A stretch of DNA of 64,000 nucleotides from Streptomyces sp. NBC_00708 (GCA_036226585.1 CP108997.1:2108001-2172000), one strand, 5' to 3'. Positions 17,434 to 25,967 are shown, counted from the stretch's first letter. The notes: a model not told the origin generated them from the letters alone. Numbers and translations are program-made.

Positions 17434-17677
17434 CGAACTCCCACCCCTTGCACCTGCAATTGCCCCCTCGCAAGCGTATGCGAATCGTAACAGCACGTCA
17501 CCACGGGGTTTCGGCCAGAGGTGAAACGCCTCGCCCCGACCCGCCGCCGGACGAAAGGCTGTGCGTCGTCGGGTGCGATTCCGGAGCCACCGGAAGAGCG
17601 AGTGAAGGCCGTGGGGGGTTTTGCTCGTTCGGCGGCGGTTGGCAATGGTGCGGCTCCGCACTCGATGGGGGTAAGCC

Positions 17678-17715
17678 GGGTGCGGCCCGTGGATGGGGAT
17701 CCACGGGCCGCACCC
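17678..17715. terminator. 17-bp perfect hairpin, function uncertain
   Basis: GGGTGCGGCCCGTGGAT (17678-17694), loop GGGG, then its exact complement (17699-17715). It is the strongest structure in this gap, about 230 nt beyond the ppdK stop and about 245 nt upstream of the regulator start. It could be a second ppdK terminator, a barrier against antisense transcription, or part of a small RNA. Confidence 0.55.
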
Positions 17716-17837
17716 TGGTTCGTTCGGCCGGGGTTCGTTCAGCTGGATTTCTTTGCGCATTAAACGAAGCAATGGACGCCGGTCGCTTTGATTATCCGGG
17801 ACATGACAACGTTGCCCCGGCATGGCCGCACGACAAG

Positions 17838-17868
17838 GCGGCGGCACCCCCGCACAGGGTGCCGCCGC
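17838..17868 (-). terminator. Terminator of ppdK
   Basis: A 12-bp perfect stem (17838-17849 with 17857-17868) and 7-nt loop, 75 nt downstream of the ppdK stop on the minus strand. Confidence 0.6.
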
Positions 17869-17943
17869 CTCCGGAATTCCGCGTCACCGCCGGTTCGGTG
17901 AGGGTCCGTGGACCGGCCGCGCGCGGAATCGGCCGATGCCGCG

Positions 17944-20655
17944 TCAGCGGCTGTCGCTGCCCCGCGGTCCGGCCGCCGCACGCCCCGCCTCCAGGCGCGC
18001 CACCGGAATGCGGAACGGCGAGCAGGAGACGTAGTCGAGACCGGCCTCGTGGAAGAAGTGCACCGACTCGGGGTCGCCGCCGTGCTCCCCGCAGATGCCG
18101 AGCTTCAGGTCCGGGCGGGTGGCCCGGCCCGCCGCGACGGCGTTCTTGACCAGCGAACCCACGCCGTCCTTGTCGATCGTCTCGAACGGCGACACCCCGA
18201 AGATGCCCTTCTCCAGGTACGCGGTGAAGAACGAGGCCTCCACGTCGTCGCGGGAGAAGCCCCAGACCGTCTGGGTCAGGTCGTTGGTGCCGAAGGAGAA
18301 GAACTCGGCCGCCTCCGCGATCTGCGCCGCCGTCAGCGCGGCGCGCGGCAGCTCGATCATCGTGCCGATCTTCAGCTTGAGGTCCGTGCCGGTGGCGGCC
18401 TGCACCTCGGCGATGACCCGGTCCGCCTCCTCGCGGACGATCTCCAGCTCCTGGACCGTGCCCACGAGCGGGATCATGATCTCGGCGCGCGGGTCGCCCT
18501 TGGCGTTCTTGCGCTCGGCGGCGGCCTCGGCGATGGCCCGCACCTGCATGGCGAACAGGCCGGGGATCACGAGGCCGAGGCGCACGCCGCGCAGCCCGAG
18601 CATCGGGTTCTGCTCGTGCAGCTTGTGCACGGCCTGCAGGAGGCGCAGGTCGTTCTCGTTGGCGTCCTTGCGGGCCTCGGCGAGCGCCACCCGCACCGAG
18701 AGCTCGGTGATGTCGGGCAGGAACTCGTGCAGCGGCGGGTCCAGCAGCCGTACGGTGACCGGCAGCCCGTCCATCGCCTCGAACAGCTCGATGAAGTCCG
18801 CCTTCTGGAGCGGCAGCAGCTGCTCCAGGGCCGTCTCGCGCTCCTGGTCGGTGTCGGCCAGGATCAGCTTCTCGACCATCTCGCGGCGCTCACCGAGGAA
18901 CATGTGCTCGGTGCGGCACAGCCCGATGCCCTGGGCGCCGAAGCGGCGGGCGCGCAGGGCGTCCTCCGCGCTGTCCGCGTTGGCCCGCACCCGCAGCCGG
19001 CGCACCCGGTCCGCGTACGCCATGATCCGGTGCACGGCGGCGACCAGTTCGTCGGCGTCGTCGGCGCCCGCGTGCATCCGGCCCTCGAAGTACTCGACGA
19101 CCGGGGACGGCACGACGGGGACCTCACCGAGGTACACCTTGCCGGTGGAGCCGTCGACGGAGACGAGGTCGCCCTCCTCCACGACGATGTCGCCGACCGT
19201 CAGGCGCCGGCGCTTGGTGTCGACCTCGATCTCCTCGGCGCCGCAGACACAGGTCTTGCCCATGCCCCGGGCGACGACGGCGGCGTGCGAGGTCTTGCCG
19301 CCGCGCGAGGTCAGGATGCCCTCGGCGGCGATCATGCCGTCCAGGTCGTCCGGGTTGGTCTCGCGGCGGATCAGGATGACCTTCTCGCCGGACCGGGACC
19401 ACTTGACGGCGGTGTACGAGTCGAAGACCGCCTTGCCGACCGCGGCGCCCGGCGAGGCGGCGATGCCCCGGCCGAGCCGCTGGGTCTTCGCGGCGTCGTC
19501 GAAGCGGGGGAACATCAGCTGGGCGAGCTGGGCGCCGTTGACCCGCTGGAGGGCCTCGGCCTCGTCGATCAGGCCCTGGTCCACGAGCTGGGTGGCGATA
19601 CGGAAGGCGGCACCGGCGGTGCGCTTGCCGACCCGGGTCTGGAGCATCCACAGATGGCCGCGCTCGATGGTGAACTCGATGTCGCAGAGATCCTTGTAGT
19701 GGGTCTCCAGCGTCTCCATGATCTTCAGTAGCTGGTCGTAAGAGTTCTTGTCGATCGCCTCCAGGTCGGCGAGCGGCACGGTGTTGCGGATACCCGCGAC
19801 GACGTCCTCGCCCTGCGCGTTCTGGAGGTAGTCGCCGTACACGCCCTGGTGGCCGCTGGCCGGGTCACGGGTGAAGGCGACGCCCGTACCGGAGTCGGGG
19901 CCGAGGTTGCCGAAGACCATCGAGCAGACGTTGACGGCGGTGCCGAGGTCGCCGGGGATGCGCTCCTGGCGGCGGTAGAGCTTGGCCCGGTCGGTGTTCC
20001 ACGACTCGAAGACCGCCTTTATGGCGAGGTCCATCTGCTCGCGCGCGTCCTGCGGGAAGTCGCGGCCCGCGTCGCGCGTGACGATCTTCTTGAACTGCTT
20101 GACCAGCTTCTTCAGGTCGGCCGCGTCGAGGTCGACGTCGACGGTGACGCCCTTGGCCTCCTTCGCCGCCTCCAGCGCCTCCTCGAACAGGTCGCCGTCG
20201 ACGCCGAGCACGGTCTTGCCGAACATCTGGATGAGCCGGCGGTAGGAGTCCCACGCGAACCGCTCGTCACCGGCCTGGGTGGCGAGGCCCACGACGGAGG
20301 CGTCGGAGAGCCCGATGTTGAGGACGGTGTCCATCATGCCGGGCATCGAGAACTTGGCGCCGGAGCGTACGGAGACCAGCAGCGGGTCGTCGGCCTGGCC
20401 GAGCTTCTTGCCCATCCGCTTCTCCAGGGCGTCGAGGTGCGCACTCACCTCGTCGCGGAGGGCGGCCGGCTCCTCACCGCTGTCGAGGTAGACCTTGCAC
20501 GCCTCGGTGGTGATGGTGAACCCGGGAGGGACGGGGAGACCGAGGTTGGTCATCTCGGCGAGGTTGGCCCCCTTCCCGCCCAGCAGGTCCTTCAGATCCT
20601 TGTTGCCCTCGGTGAAGTCGTAGACGAACTTCTGCACATCATTGTTTTCCGACAC
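17944..20655 (-). CDS. ppdK: Pyruvate, phosphate dikinase
   Basis: A 903-residue enzyme interconverting pyruvate + ATP + Pi and phosphoenolpyruvate + AMP + PPi at the glycolysis/gluconeogenesis node. The N-terminal nucleotide-binding domain begins FVYDFTEGNKDLKDLLGGKG. The swivelling phosphohistidine domain has the catalytic H457 in RGGKTSHAAVVARGMGK. The C-terminal PEP/pyruvate barrel ends with LKLGICGEHGGDPESVHFF, including the catalytic Cys (CGEHGG). Length equals that of bacterial PPDKs. GTG at 20655 was chosen because GAGGAG lies upstream and the N-terminus matches the family. It is preceded by an unusually long upstream region of about 550 nt. Confidence 0.97.
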   Translation of the reverse strand: MSENNDVQKFVYDFTEGNKDLKDLLGGKGANLAEMTNLGLPVPPGFTITTEACKVYLDSGEEPAALRDEVSAHLDALEKRMGKKLGQADDPLLVSVRSGAKFSMPGMMDTVLNIGLSDASVVGLATQAGDERFAWDSYRRLIQMFGKTVLGVDGDLFEEALEAAKEAKGVTVDVDLDAADLKKLVKQFKKIVTRDAGRDFPQDAREQMDLAIKAVFESWNTDRAKLYRRQERIPGDLGTAVNVCSMVFGNLGPDSGTGVAFTRDPASGHQGVYGDYLQNAQGEDVVAGIRNTVPLADLEAIDKNSYDQLLKIMETLETHYKDLCDIEFTIERGHLWMLQTRVGKRTAGAAFRIATQLVDQGLIDEAEALQRVNGAQLAQLMFPRFDDAAKTQRLGRGIAASPGAAVGKAVFDSYTAVKWSRSGEKVILIRRETNPDDLDGMIAAEGILTSRGGKTSHAAVVARGMGKTCVCGAEEIEVDTKRRRLTVGDIVVEEGDLVSVDGSTGKVYLGEVPVVPSPVVEYFEGRMHAGADDADELVAAVHRIMAYADRVRRLRVRANADSAEDALRARRFGAQGIGLCRTEHMFLGERREMVEKLILADTDQERETALEQLLPLQKADFIELFEAMDGLPVTVRLLDPPLHEFLPDITELSVRVALAEARKDANENDLRLLQAVHKLHEQNPMLGLRGVRLGLVIPGLFAMQVRAIAEAAAERKNAKGDPRAEIMIPLVGTVQELEIVREEADRVIAEVQAATGTDLKLKIGTMIELPRAALTAAQIAEAAEFFSFGTNDLTQTVWGFSRDDVEASFFTAYLEKGIFGVSPFETIDKDGVGSLVKNAVAAGRATRPDLKLGICGEHGGDPESVHFFHEAGLDYVSCSPFRIPVARLEAGRAAAGPRGSDSR

Positions 20656-20912
20656 GGGTCTCGACTCCTCGAGGACGCGGTGGCTGCCCTGACGGCGAGG
20701 AACATACCCAGATCGAAGGTGCGTGGGTACGTCCACTTGCGCGTCGTACGGCCGTAACCACCCGTCCGCCAGCAGATCGAAAGTCGACCGTTCGGAGGAC
20801 GCTCGAAACGATGCATTCAGGAGTCGTACGCAGGATGACGCAGCGCACAGCGGAACCGGTCGTTCAGTGGCTGAAAGTAACCGTTGCGTCGATCGATCAA
20901 AGTACGAACACT

Positions 20913-20927
20913 TGGCACCCAGTGCCA
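20913..20927. promoter_or_regulatory. Palindrome TGGCAC-CCA-GTGCCA upstream of ppdK
   Basis: Six-bp arms with a 3-nt centre, about 258 nt upstream of the ppdK start. It is very similar in design to the element at 21173-21187. Candidate operator; the binding protein is unknown. Confidence 0.4.
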
Positions 20928-21172
20928 TCCTTTGAGAAATGCAGCCCTGGATTTCACGCTCATGTGAGCAGACCGGCTCTCACAGTGGCGAGAATCACTC
21001 CCTAGGGGCCGCTCAGATGTCACCATCCGGACACCCGTTTGGCAACTCCGGGTACCCACAGTTTTACCTGAAGTGACGAGCGGTGGCCGTACTCGTGCGT
21101 AGAGCATCGATTCGAGACTTCGGGGCCTGTTTCGCGGCCCATTCGGCGCTCAGATGAGCATGGAGCACGGCT

Positions 21173-21187
21173 GGGCACCGAGTGCCC
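21173..21187. promoter_or_regulatory. Palindrome GGGCAC-CGA-GTGCCC near the 3' end of dus
   Basis: Same architecture as 20913-20927, with eleven of fifteen positions identical to it or more when arms are compared. It lies 20 nt beyond the dus stop, so it might alternatively act as a short hairpin for that gene. Confidence 0.35.
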
Positions 21188-21206
21188 ACCCGTACCGGGA
21201 GCCTCC

Positions 21207-22355
21207 TCAGCCCCCGGAGGTGTCCAGCTCCGCGTCGGCACTCACACCCGCGCAGTCGTACGGGTCCTTCAGCCAGCCGTCCGGCAGCGCCACCCGGTTG
21301 TTGCCCGAGGTGCGCCCGCGCGGGCCGTCGGCGCCTTCCGGCCAGGGCTGGTCGAGGTCCAGCTCCTGGAGCTGGGAGCCCAGCTCCTCCAGCGAGGAGG
21401 TGATCGCCAGCTTCTTGCGCATCTCGGAGCCGACCGCGAAGCCCTTCAGGTACCAGGCCACGTGCTTGCGGAAGTCGATCACGCCCCGGGCCTCGTCGCC
21501 GATCCACTCCCCCAGCAGCGTCGCGTGGCGCAGCATCACATCGGCGACGGTGCGCAGCGTGGGCGCCTGCCGCGTCCGCGTGCCCTCGAACGCGCCGACC
21601 AGGTCGCCGAAGAGCCAGGGGCGGCCCAGGCAGCCGCGCCCCACGACCACGCCGTCGCAGCCGGTCTCCCGCATCATGCGCAGGGCGTCGTCCGCGCACC
21701 AGATGTCGCCGTTGCCGAGCACGGGGATCTCCGGGACGTGCTCCTTGAGGCGGGCGATGGCGTCCCAGTCGGCGGTGCCGCCGTAGTGCTGGGCGGTGGT
21801 CCTGCCGTGCAGGGCGACCGCCGTGACGCCCTCCTCGACGGCGATCCGGCCGGCGTCGAGGTAGGTGAGGTGGTCGTCGTCGATGCCCTTGCGCATCTTG
21901 ATGGTGACGGGCAGGTCCCCGGCGCGGGAGACGGCCTCGTGCAGGATCGCCCGCAGCAGCGGCCGCTTGTACGGGAGGGCCGAGCCGCCGCCCTTGCGGG
22001 TGACCTTGGGGACCGGGCAGCCGAAGTTGAGGTCGATGTGGTCGGCGAGGTTCTCGTCGACGATCATGCTGACGGCCTTGCCGACCGTGTCCGGGTCCAC
22101 TCCGTACAGCTGGATCGAGCGCGGGGTCTCGGTCGCGTCGAAGTGGATGAGCTGCATGGTCTTCTCGTTGCGCTCGACCAGGGCCCTCGTCGTGATCATC
22201 TCGCTGACGAAGAGGCCCTTGCCGCCCGAGAACTCCCGGCACAGCGTGCGGAAGGGGGCGTTGGTGATGCCGGCCATGGGCGCGAGGACCACCGGCGGCT
22301 GCACGGTGTGCGGGCCGATGCGGAGCAGCGGGGGCGAGGGGGCGAGCGTGGTCAT
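21207..22355 (-). CDS. dusB: tRNA-dihydrouridine synthase
   Basis: A 382-residue flavoprotein that reduces uridines to dihydrouridine in tRNA D-loops. The TIM barrel begins with VVLAPMAGITNAPFRTLCREF. The catalytic Cys lies in DHIDLNFGCPVPKVTRKGGG near residue 110. The FMN-contact segments VALHGRTTAQHYGG and VLGNGDIW and the phosphate loop DGVVVGRGCLGRPWLF follow. The block order matches DusB, the usual single Dus of actinobacteria. The C-terminus extends about 30 residues with a low-complexity tail. ATG at 22355 gives MTTLAPSPPLLRIGPHT. Confidence 0.94.
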   Translation of the reverse strand: MTTLAPSPPLLRIGPHTVQPPVVLAPMAGITNAPFRTLCREFSGGKGLFVSEMITTRALVERNEKTMQLIHFDATETPRSIQLYGVDPDTVGKAVSMIVDENLADHIDLNFGCPVPKVTRKGGGSALPYKRPLLRAILHEAVSRAGDLPVTIKMRKGIDDDHLTYLDAGRIAVEEGVTAVALHGRTTAQHYGGTADWDAIARLKEHVPEIPVLGNGDIWCADDALRMMRETGCDGVVVGRGCLGRPWLFGDLVGAFEGTRTRQAPTLRTVADVMLRHATLLGEWIGDEARGVIDFRKHVAWYLKGFAVGSEMRKKLAITSSLEELGSQLQELDLDQPWPEGADGPRGRTSGNNRVALPDGWLKDPYDCAGVSADAELDTSGG

Positions 22356-22496
22356 GGCCCCATTGTCCCGTACCCCGGCGACTGCTCCCGAGGCGGTCGC
22401 GGCCCGCCGGGGCGGGGGAATGAAGGGGCCTCGCCGGACCCCCGCCGTAGCGTGGGGTTTCCGGCGACGGGCCGGCCCACGAAGGAGACGAAGCTC

Positions 22497-23423
22497 ATGA
22501 CGACGCCCATGTCCCGCTTAACCCCTGGCTCCCCCAGCCGTCGCGGACTGCTCGCGCTCGGCGGCGCCGGCGCCGTGGGGGCGCTGCTCGCCGGTGCGGG
22601 GACCGCCCGTGCGGCGGACGCGGCCACGACGGCCCGGCTGCGCGAGCTGGAGCGGGCGCACGGGGGCCGCGTCGGCGCGTTCGCGTACAACGTGGCCACC
22701 GGGGTCGCGGTGCGGCACCGGGCCGACGAGCGCTTCCCGATGCTGTCCACCTTCAAGACGCTCGCCGCGGCGGCCGTCCTGCGGGATCTGGACCGGGACG
22801 GGGAGGTGCTGGAGAAGGTGGTCCACTACACGAAGGCGGACTGCGTCTCCGATTCCCCGGTCACCGACACCCCGGAGCACCTCGCGAGCGGGCTGAGCGT
22901 CGCCCGCCTCTGCGACGCCGCGATCGGCGACAGCGACAACACCGCGGCCAACCTGCTGCTGCGCGAGCTGGGCGGCCCGACGGCCGTCACCCGCTTCGCG
23001 CGCTCCCTGGGCGACCGGGTGACCCGGCTGGACCGCTGGGAGCCCCTGCTGAACTCCGCCGAGCCGGGCCGGGTCACGGACACCACGACCCCGTCCGCGC
23101 TCGCCCGCGCCTACGCCCGGCTCGTCCTGGGGAACGCGCTGGAGCCCCGGGACCGCGAGCGGCTGACGTACTGGCTGCTCAACTGCCGGACGAGCGGGAC
23201 GCGGTTCCGGGCCGGGCTGCCGCCGGAGTGGACGGTCGCCGACAAGACGGGCGGCGGGTCGTACGCCTCGTGCAACGACGTGGGCGTCGCGTGGACGCCC
23301 GAGGGCGTGCCGGTGGTCCTGGCGGTGCTGACGACGAAGCCCGCGGGCGCCTCCGACGCGGCGGGCGACCACCCGCTGGTCCGGGACGCGGCGAAGGCCC
23401 TGGCAGCGGCGGTCGTTAGTTAG
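22497..23423 (+). CDS. bla: Class A beta-lactamase, with an early TTA codon
   Basis: A 308-residue secreted serine beta-lactamase. All active-site motifs are present: S84-x-x-K87 (STFK), S146-D-N (SDN), E182-x-x-x-N186 (the Glu166-type omega loop, EPLLN) and K250-T-G-G. The leader SRRGLLALGGAGAVGALLA looks like a twin-arginine signal (SRRG plus hydrophobic stretch, cleavage near ARA-AD). Codon 8 (22518-22520) is TTA in CGC-TTA-ACC, a rare codon in Streptomyces that makes translation depend on the bldA tRNA. ATG at 22497 has GAAGGAGACG upstream. The MFS exporter starts 15 nt after the stop. Confidence 0.95.
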   Translation: MTTPMSRLTPGSPSRRGLLALGGAGAVGALLAGAGTARAADAATTARLRELERAHGGRVGAFAYNVATGVAVRHRADERFPMLSTFKTLAAAAVLRDLDRDGEVLEKVVHYTKADCVSDSPVTDTPEHLASGLSVARLCDAAIGDSDNTAANLLLRELGGPTAVTRFARSLGDRVTRLDRWEPLLNSAEPGRVTDTTTPSALARAYARLVLGNALEPRDRERLTYWLLNCRTSGTRFRAGLPPEWTVADKTGGGSYASCNDVGVAWTPEGVPVVLAVLTTKPAGASDAAGDHPLVRDAAKALAAAVVS

Positions 23424-23431
23424 TCGTACTA
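23421..23431 (+). promoter_or_regulatory. Small inverted repeat at the bla-MFS junction
   Basis: TAGT-CGT-ACTA overlaps the bla stop codon and lies just before the exporter start. It may be part of a TetR-type operator, but arms of 4 bp are short and chance is possible. Confidence 0.25.
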
Positions 23432-23438
23432 TCGATGG

Positions 23439-24911
23439 ATGCCTGAGCTGAGCCACCGGCGGCGGATGCTGGTGCTGGCGATCTGCTGCATGAGCCTGCT
23501 GATCGTCAGCCTCGACACCACCGCCCTGAATGTCGCCCTGCCCGCCATGCGCCGGGAGCTGGACGCGAGCGTCGCGGGGATGCAGTGGACGATCGACGCG
23601 TACACGCTCGTCCTCGCCTCCCTGCTGATGCTCGCGGGCTCCACCGCCGACCGGATCGGCCGGCGCAAGGTCTTCATGGCCGGGCTCGTCCTGTTCACCC
23701 TGGGTTCGGCGCTCTGCTCGCTGGCGCCGAACCTGGAGGCCCTCATCGCCTTCCGGATGGTGCAGGCCGTGGGCGGCTCGATGCTCAACCCCGTCGCGAT
23801 GTCGATCATCACCAACACGTTCACCGATCCCCGTGAACGGGCCCGTGCGATCGGGGTCTGGGGCGGGGTCGTCGGCATCTCGATGGCGGCGGGCCCGGTG
23901 GTCGGCGGCGGGCTGGTCGACTCGGTCGGCTGGCGGTCGATCTTCTGGGTCAACCTCCCGGTCGGCATCGCCGCCCTGCTGCTGACCTGGCGTTACGTCC
24001 CCGAGTCGCGCGCCCACCGGGCCCGCCGCCCGGACCCGCTGGGCCAGTTCCTGGTGATCACGCTGCTGGGTTCGCTGACGTACGCCATCATCGAGGCTCC
24101 GCAGAAGGGATGGGCCTCCGGCGAGATCCTGCTCTTCGCCGGTCTCGCGGCGGCGGCCCTGGTGGGCCTGCTGGTGTACGAGCCCCGGCGCGCGGACCCG
24201 CTGATCGATCTGCGGTTCTTCCACAGCGTGCCGTTCAGCGGGGCCACCGTGATCGCGGTCAGCGCGTTCGCCGCGCTCGGCGGCTTCCTCTTCCTGAACA
24301 CGCTCTACCTCCAGGACGTCCGGGGGCTGAGCGCGCTGGACGCCGGTCTGTACACGTTGCCGATGGCGGCCGTGGTCTGCGTGCTCTCGCCGCTGTCCGG
24401 GCGGCTCGTGGCCAGTCGCGGGCCGCGCGTCCCGCTGCTGCTCGCGGGCGGCGCGATGGCGGTGAGCGGGCTGATGCTGGCGGCGTTCGACGCGGAGACC
24501 GGGACGGTCTCGATGTTCGCCGCGTATGTGCTGTTCGGCCTGGGCTTCGGCTCGGTGAACGCGCCCATCACCAACACCGCGGTCTCCGGCATGCCGCGTT
24601 CCCAGGCGGGCGTGGCGGCGGCGGTCGCCTCCACCAGCCGCCAGATCGGGCAGACCCTCGGCGTCGCCGTGATCGGCGCGGTCCTGGCGGCGGGCATGAG
24701 CGGGTCCGCCGGCGCGTCGGAGGGCTTCGTGGCGGCGAGCAGGCCGGGCTGGTGGATCGTCACGGGCTGCGGTCTCGCGGTCCTGCTGGTCGGGGCGCTG
24801 AGCAGTGGCCGCTGGGCGCGGGGCACGGCCCGCCGGACGGCGGAACGGCTGGCGGAGCCGGTGGCCGAGGGTCCGGCCGCCCCCTCCCCGGCGGCGCGGG
24901 CGGGGGCCTGA
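23439..24911 (+). CDS. MFS drug exporter, EmrB/QacA (DHA2) family
   Basis: A 490-residue transporter with about 14 membrane segments. The N-terminal half has the DHA2 marker SLDTTALNVALPAMRREL, motif A as GSTADRIGRRKVFM, and motif C in WGGVVGISMAAGPVVGGGL. Members are proton-drug antiporters. The tail from about residue 455 is cytoplasmic and Ala/Pro-rich. ATG at 23439 chosen; a second ATG 4 nt upstream is out of frame. It follows the beta-lactamase gene by 15 nt, so both are probably one transcript, pairing drug hydrolysis with export. The substrate is unknown. Confidence 0.9.
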   Translation: MPELSHRRRMLVLAICCMSLLIVSLDTTALNVALPAMRRELDASVAGMQWTIDAYTLVLASLLMLAGSTADRIGRRKVFMAGLVLFTLGSALCSLAPNLEALIAFRMVQAVGGSMLNPVAMSIITNTFTDPRERARAIGVWGGVVGISMAAGPVVGGGLVDSVGWRSIFWVNLPVGIAALLLTWRYVPESRAHRARRPDPLGQFLVITLLGSLTYAIIEAPQKGWASGEILLFAGLAAAALVGLLVYEPRRADPLIDLRFFHSVPFSGATVIAVSAFAALGGFLFLNTLYLQDVRGLSALDAGLYTLPMAAVVCVLSPLSGRLVASRGPRVPLLLAGGAMAVSGLMLAAFDAETGTVSMFAAYVLFGLGFGSVNAPITNTAVSGMPRSQAGVAAAVASTSRQIGQTLGVAVIGAVLAAGMSGSAGASEGFVAASRPGWWIVTGCGLAVLLVGALSSGRWARGTARRTAERLAEPVAEGPAAPSPAARAGA

Positions 24912-24975
24912 GCCGGCCCGTCGCGGGGGCGGGGCCTGAGCCGCCCACTCGCGGGGGCGGGGGCCCGGGCCCGCC
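24903..24975. repeat. Imperfect GC-rich direct repeats after the exporter
   Basis: Two to three copies of a 28-bp unit (GGGCCTGAGCCGGCCCGTCG and variants with CGGGGGCGG spacers) lie between the exporter stop and the regulator stop. Short and degenerate. Confidence 0.4.
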
Positions 24976-24981
24976 CGCCGC

Positions 24982-25872
24982 TCAGGCCTCTGCCGTCTCC
25001 GCCTCGCGGACCAGTTCCTGAAGCCGCTCCAGCCGCTCGCGGGTCTCGTCGTCGCGGGGCGCGTAGCCGACCAGGCGCGGTCCGGCCGAGGGGCCGAGCC
25101 AGAGGTCGGTGGTCTCCACCCGGAGCAGGCCCACCCAGGCGTTGCGGAAGATCTTGGACCGGCTGCCGGTCCCGACGACCTCGTGCCGGGCCCAGTTCTC
25201 GCGGAACTCCGGGGAGGCCGCCTCCAGACGCCCCAGGAGGTCCTTCCAGGCGGGCTCGGCGAGGTGTTCCGCCATCGCCGCGCGGAACTTGGCCGTGATG
25301 AAGCGGGTCACCTCGGCGGTGTCCATGACCGAGGACCGCCACTGCTCGTTCGTGTAGGCGAGCAGCATGACGTTGCGGTCCTCGGGCGCGACCGTCTCCA
25401 GGTCGCAGAGCAGCCGCCCGTACGTGCGGTTGTGGGCGAGGATGTCGTACCGGCTGTTCTGGACGCAGGCGGGGATCGGCTCCAGCTGCCGCAGCATGGT
25501 GCGCAGCGCCGGGGTGACGTGCGGGCACTCGGTGCCGGGCGCGGGGTCGATGGCTCCGGCCAGCGAGAAGAGGTGGCTGCGCTCGCTGCGGTCCAGGAGC
25601 AGGGCACGGGCGAGCGCGTCGAGGACCTGGGGCGAGACCTGGATGTCCCGGGCCTGTTCGAGCCAGGTGTACCAGGTGACGCCGACGGCGGAGAGCTGGG
25701 CGACCTCCTCGCGGCGCAGCCCGGGGGTGCGCCGGCGGTGGCCCCGGACGAGGCCGACCCGCTCGGGGGTGATCCGTTCGCGGCGGCTGCGCAGGAAGTT
25801 CGCGAGTTCGTGCCGCCTGACGTCGGGCTCGCTCCCGCCGTGAACGGCCGTCTGCACCTCGGGCATCGCCAT
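24982..25872 (-). CDS. MmyB-type helix-turn-helix regulator
   Basis: A 296-residue XRE-family regulator. The N-terminal HTH (RRRTPGLRREEVAQLSAVGV) is followed by WYTWLEQARDIQVSPQVLDALARAL, the hallmark of this group. The C-terminal PAS-like MmyB ligand domain begins YDILAHNRTYGRLLCDL. Start uncertain: ATG codons at 25881, 25872 and 25866 are all in frame. GGAGGA abuts the first and sits about 10 nt before the second, so 25872 is preferred. It is divergent from an MFS transporter, and such pairs usually mean the regulator represses the neighbour. Operator candidates lie between them. Confidence 0.88.
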   Translation of the reverse strand: MAMPEVQTAVHGGSEPDVRRHELANFLRSRRERITPERVGLVRGHRRRTPGLRREEVAQLSAVGVTWYTWLEQARDIQVSPQVLDALARALLLDRSERSHLFSLAGAIDPAPGTECPHVTPALRTMLRQLEPIPACVQNSRYDILAHNRTYGRLLCDLETVAPEDRNVMLLAYTNEQWRSSVMDTAEVTRFITAKFRAAMAEHLAEPAWKDLLGRLEAASPEFRENWARHEVVGTGSRSKIFRNAWVGLLRVETTDLWLGPSAGPRLVGYAPRDDETRERLERLQELVREAETAEA

Positions 25873-25924
25873 CGTGGTCATTCCTCCAGGGTGCGGGCCG
25901 GGCGGGGGCATCGGACGCTCCGTG

Positions 25925-25967
25925 CCTGGTGGTTCTTGTACCAGGATAAAGACACTCTGGTACCAGG
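25925..25967. promoter_or_regulatory. Divergent operator with repeated CCTGGT/ACCAGG half-sites
   Basis: CCTGGT (25925-25930), ACCAGG (25940-25945) and the perfect palindrome CTGGTACCAG (25957-25966) lie in the short space between the MmyB-type regulator and the MFS gene. The low-GC centre GATAAAGACACT could supply promoter elements. Likely binding region for the adjacent regulator. Confidence 0.5.

Larger units (their letters stand above)
17434..17943. other. Structured gene-poor interval between ppdK and the ArsR-like regulator
   Basis: About 510 nt with no gene I can support, lower in GC than its neighbours around 17715-17820. It holds two strong hairpins (listed separately) and two direct copies of GGTTCGTTC (17717-17725 and 17733-17741). 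On the minus strand the regulator frame stays open from at least 17760 (ATG, MRKEIQLNEPRPNEPG) but runs through the big hairpin and has no ribosome site, so it is not called. Confidence 0.5.
20656..21206. other. Long upstream region of ppdK
   Basis: About 550 nt without a supported gene, between the 3' end of dus and the ppdK start. It contains two related 15-bp palindromes, listed separately, and a GGGGCC-n7-GGCCC type hairpin near 21122-21140. I see no tRNA or known riboswitch. It probably carries the ppdK promoter and a long 5' leader. Confidence 0.45.

Noticed and set aside
17434..17760. N-terminal extension of the ArsR-like regulator (MRKEIQLNEPRPNEPG)
   Set aside because: It has no ribosome site, crosses the 17-bp hairpin, and lacks similarity to the family. 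It could be a tiny peptide gene, but no start signal supports it.
20656..21206. Known riboswitch in the ppdK leader
   Set aside because: I could not match conserved cores of c-di-AMP, cobalamin, TPP or SAM riboswitches by eye. A covariance-model scan would be decisive.
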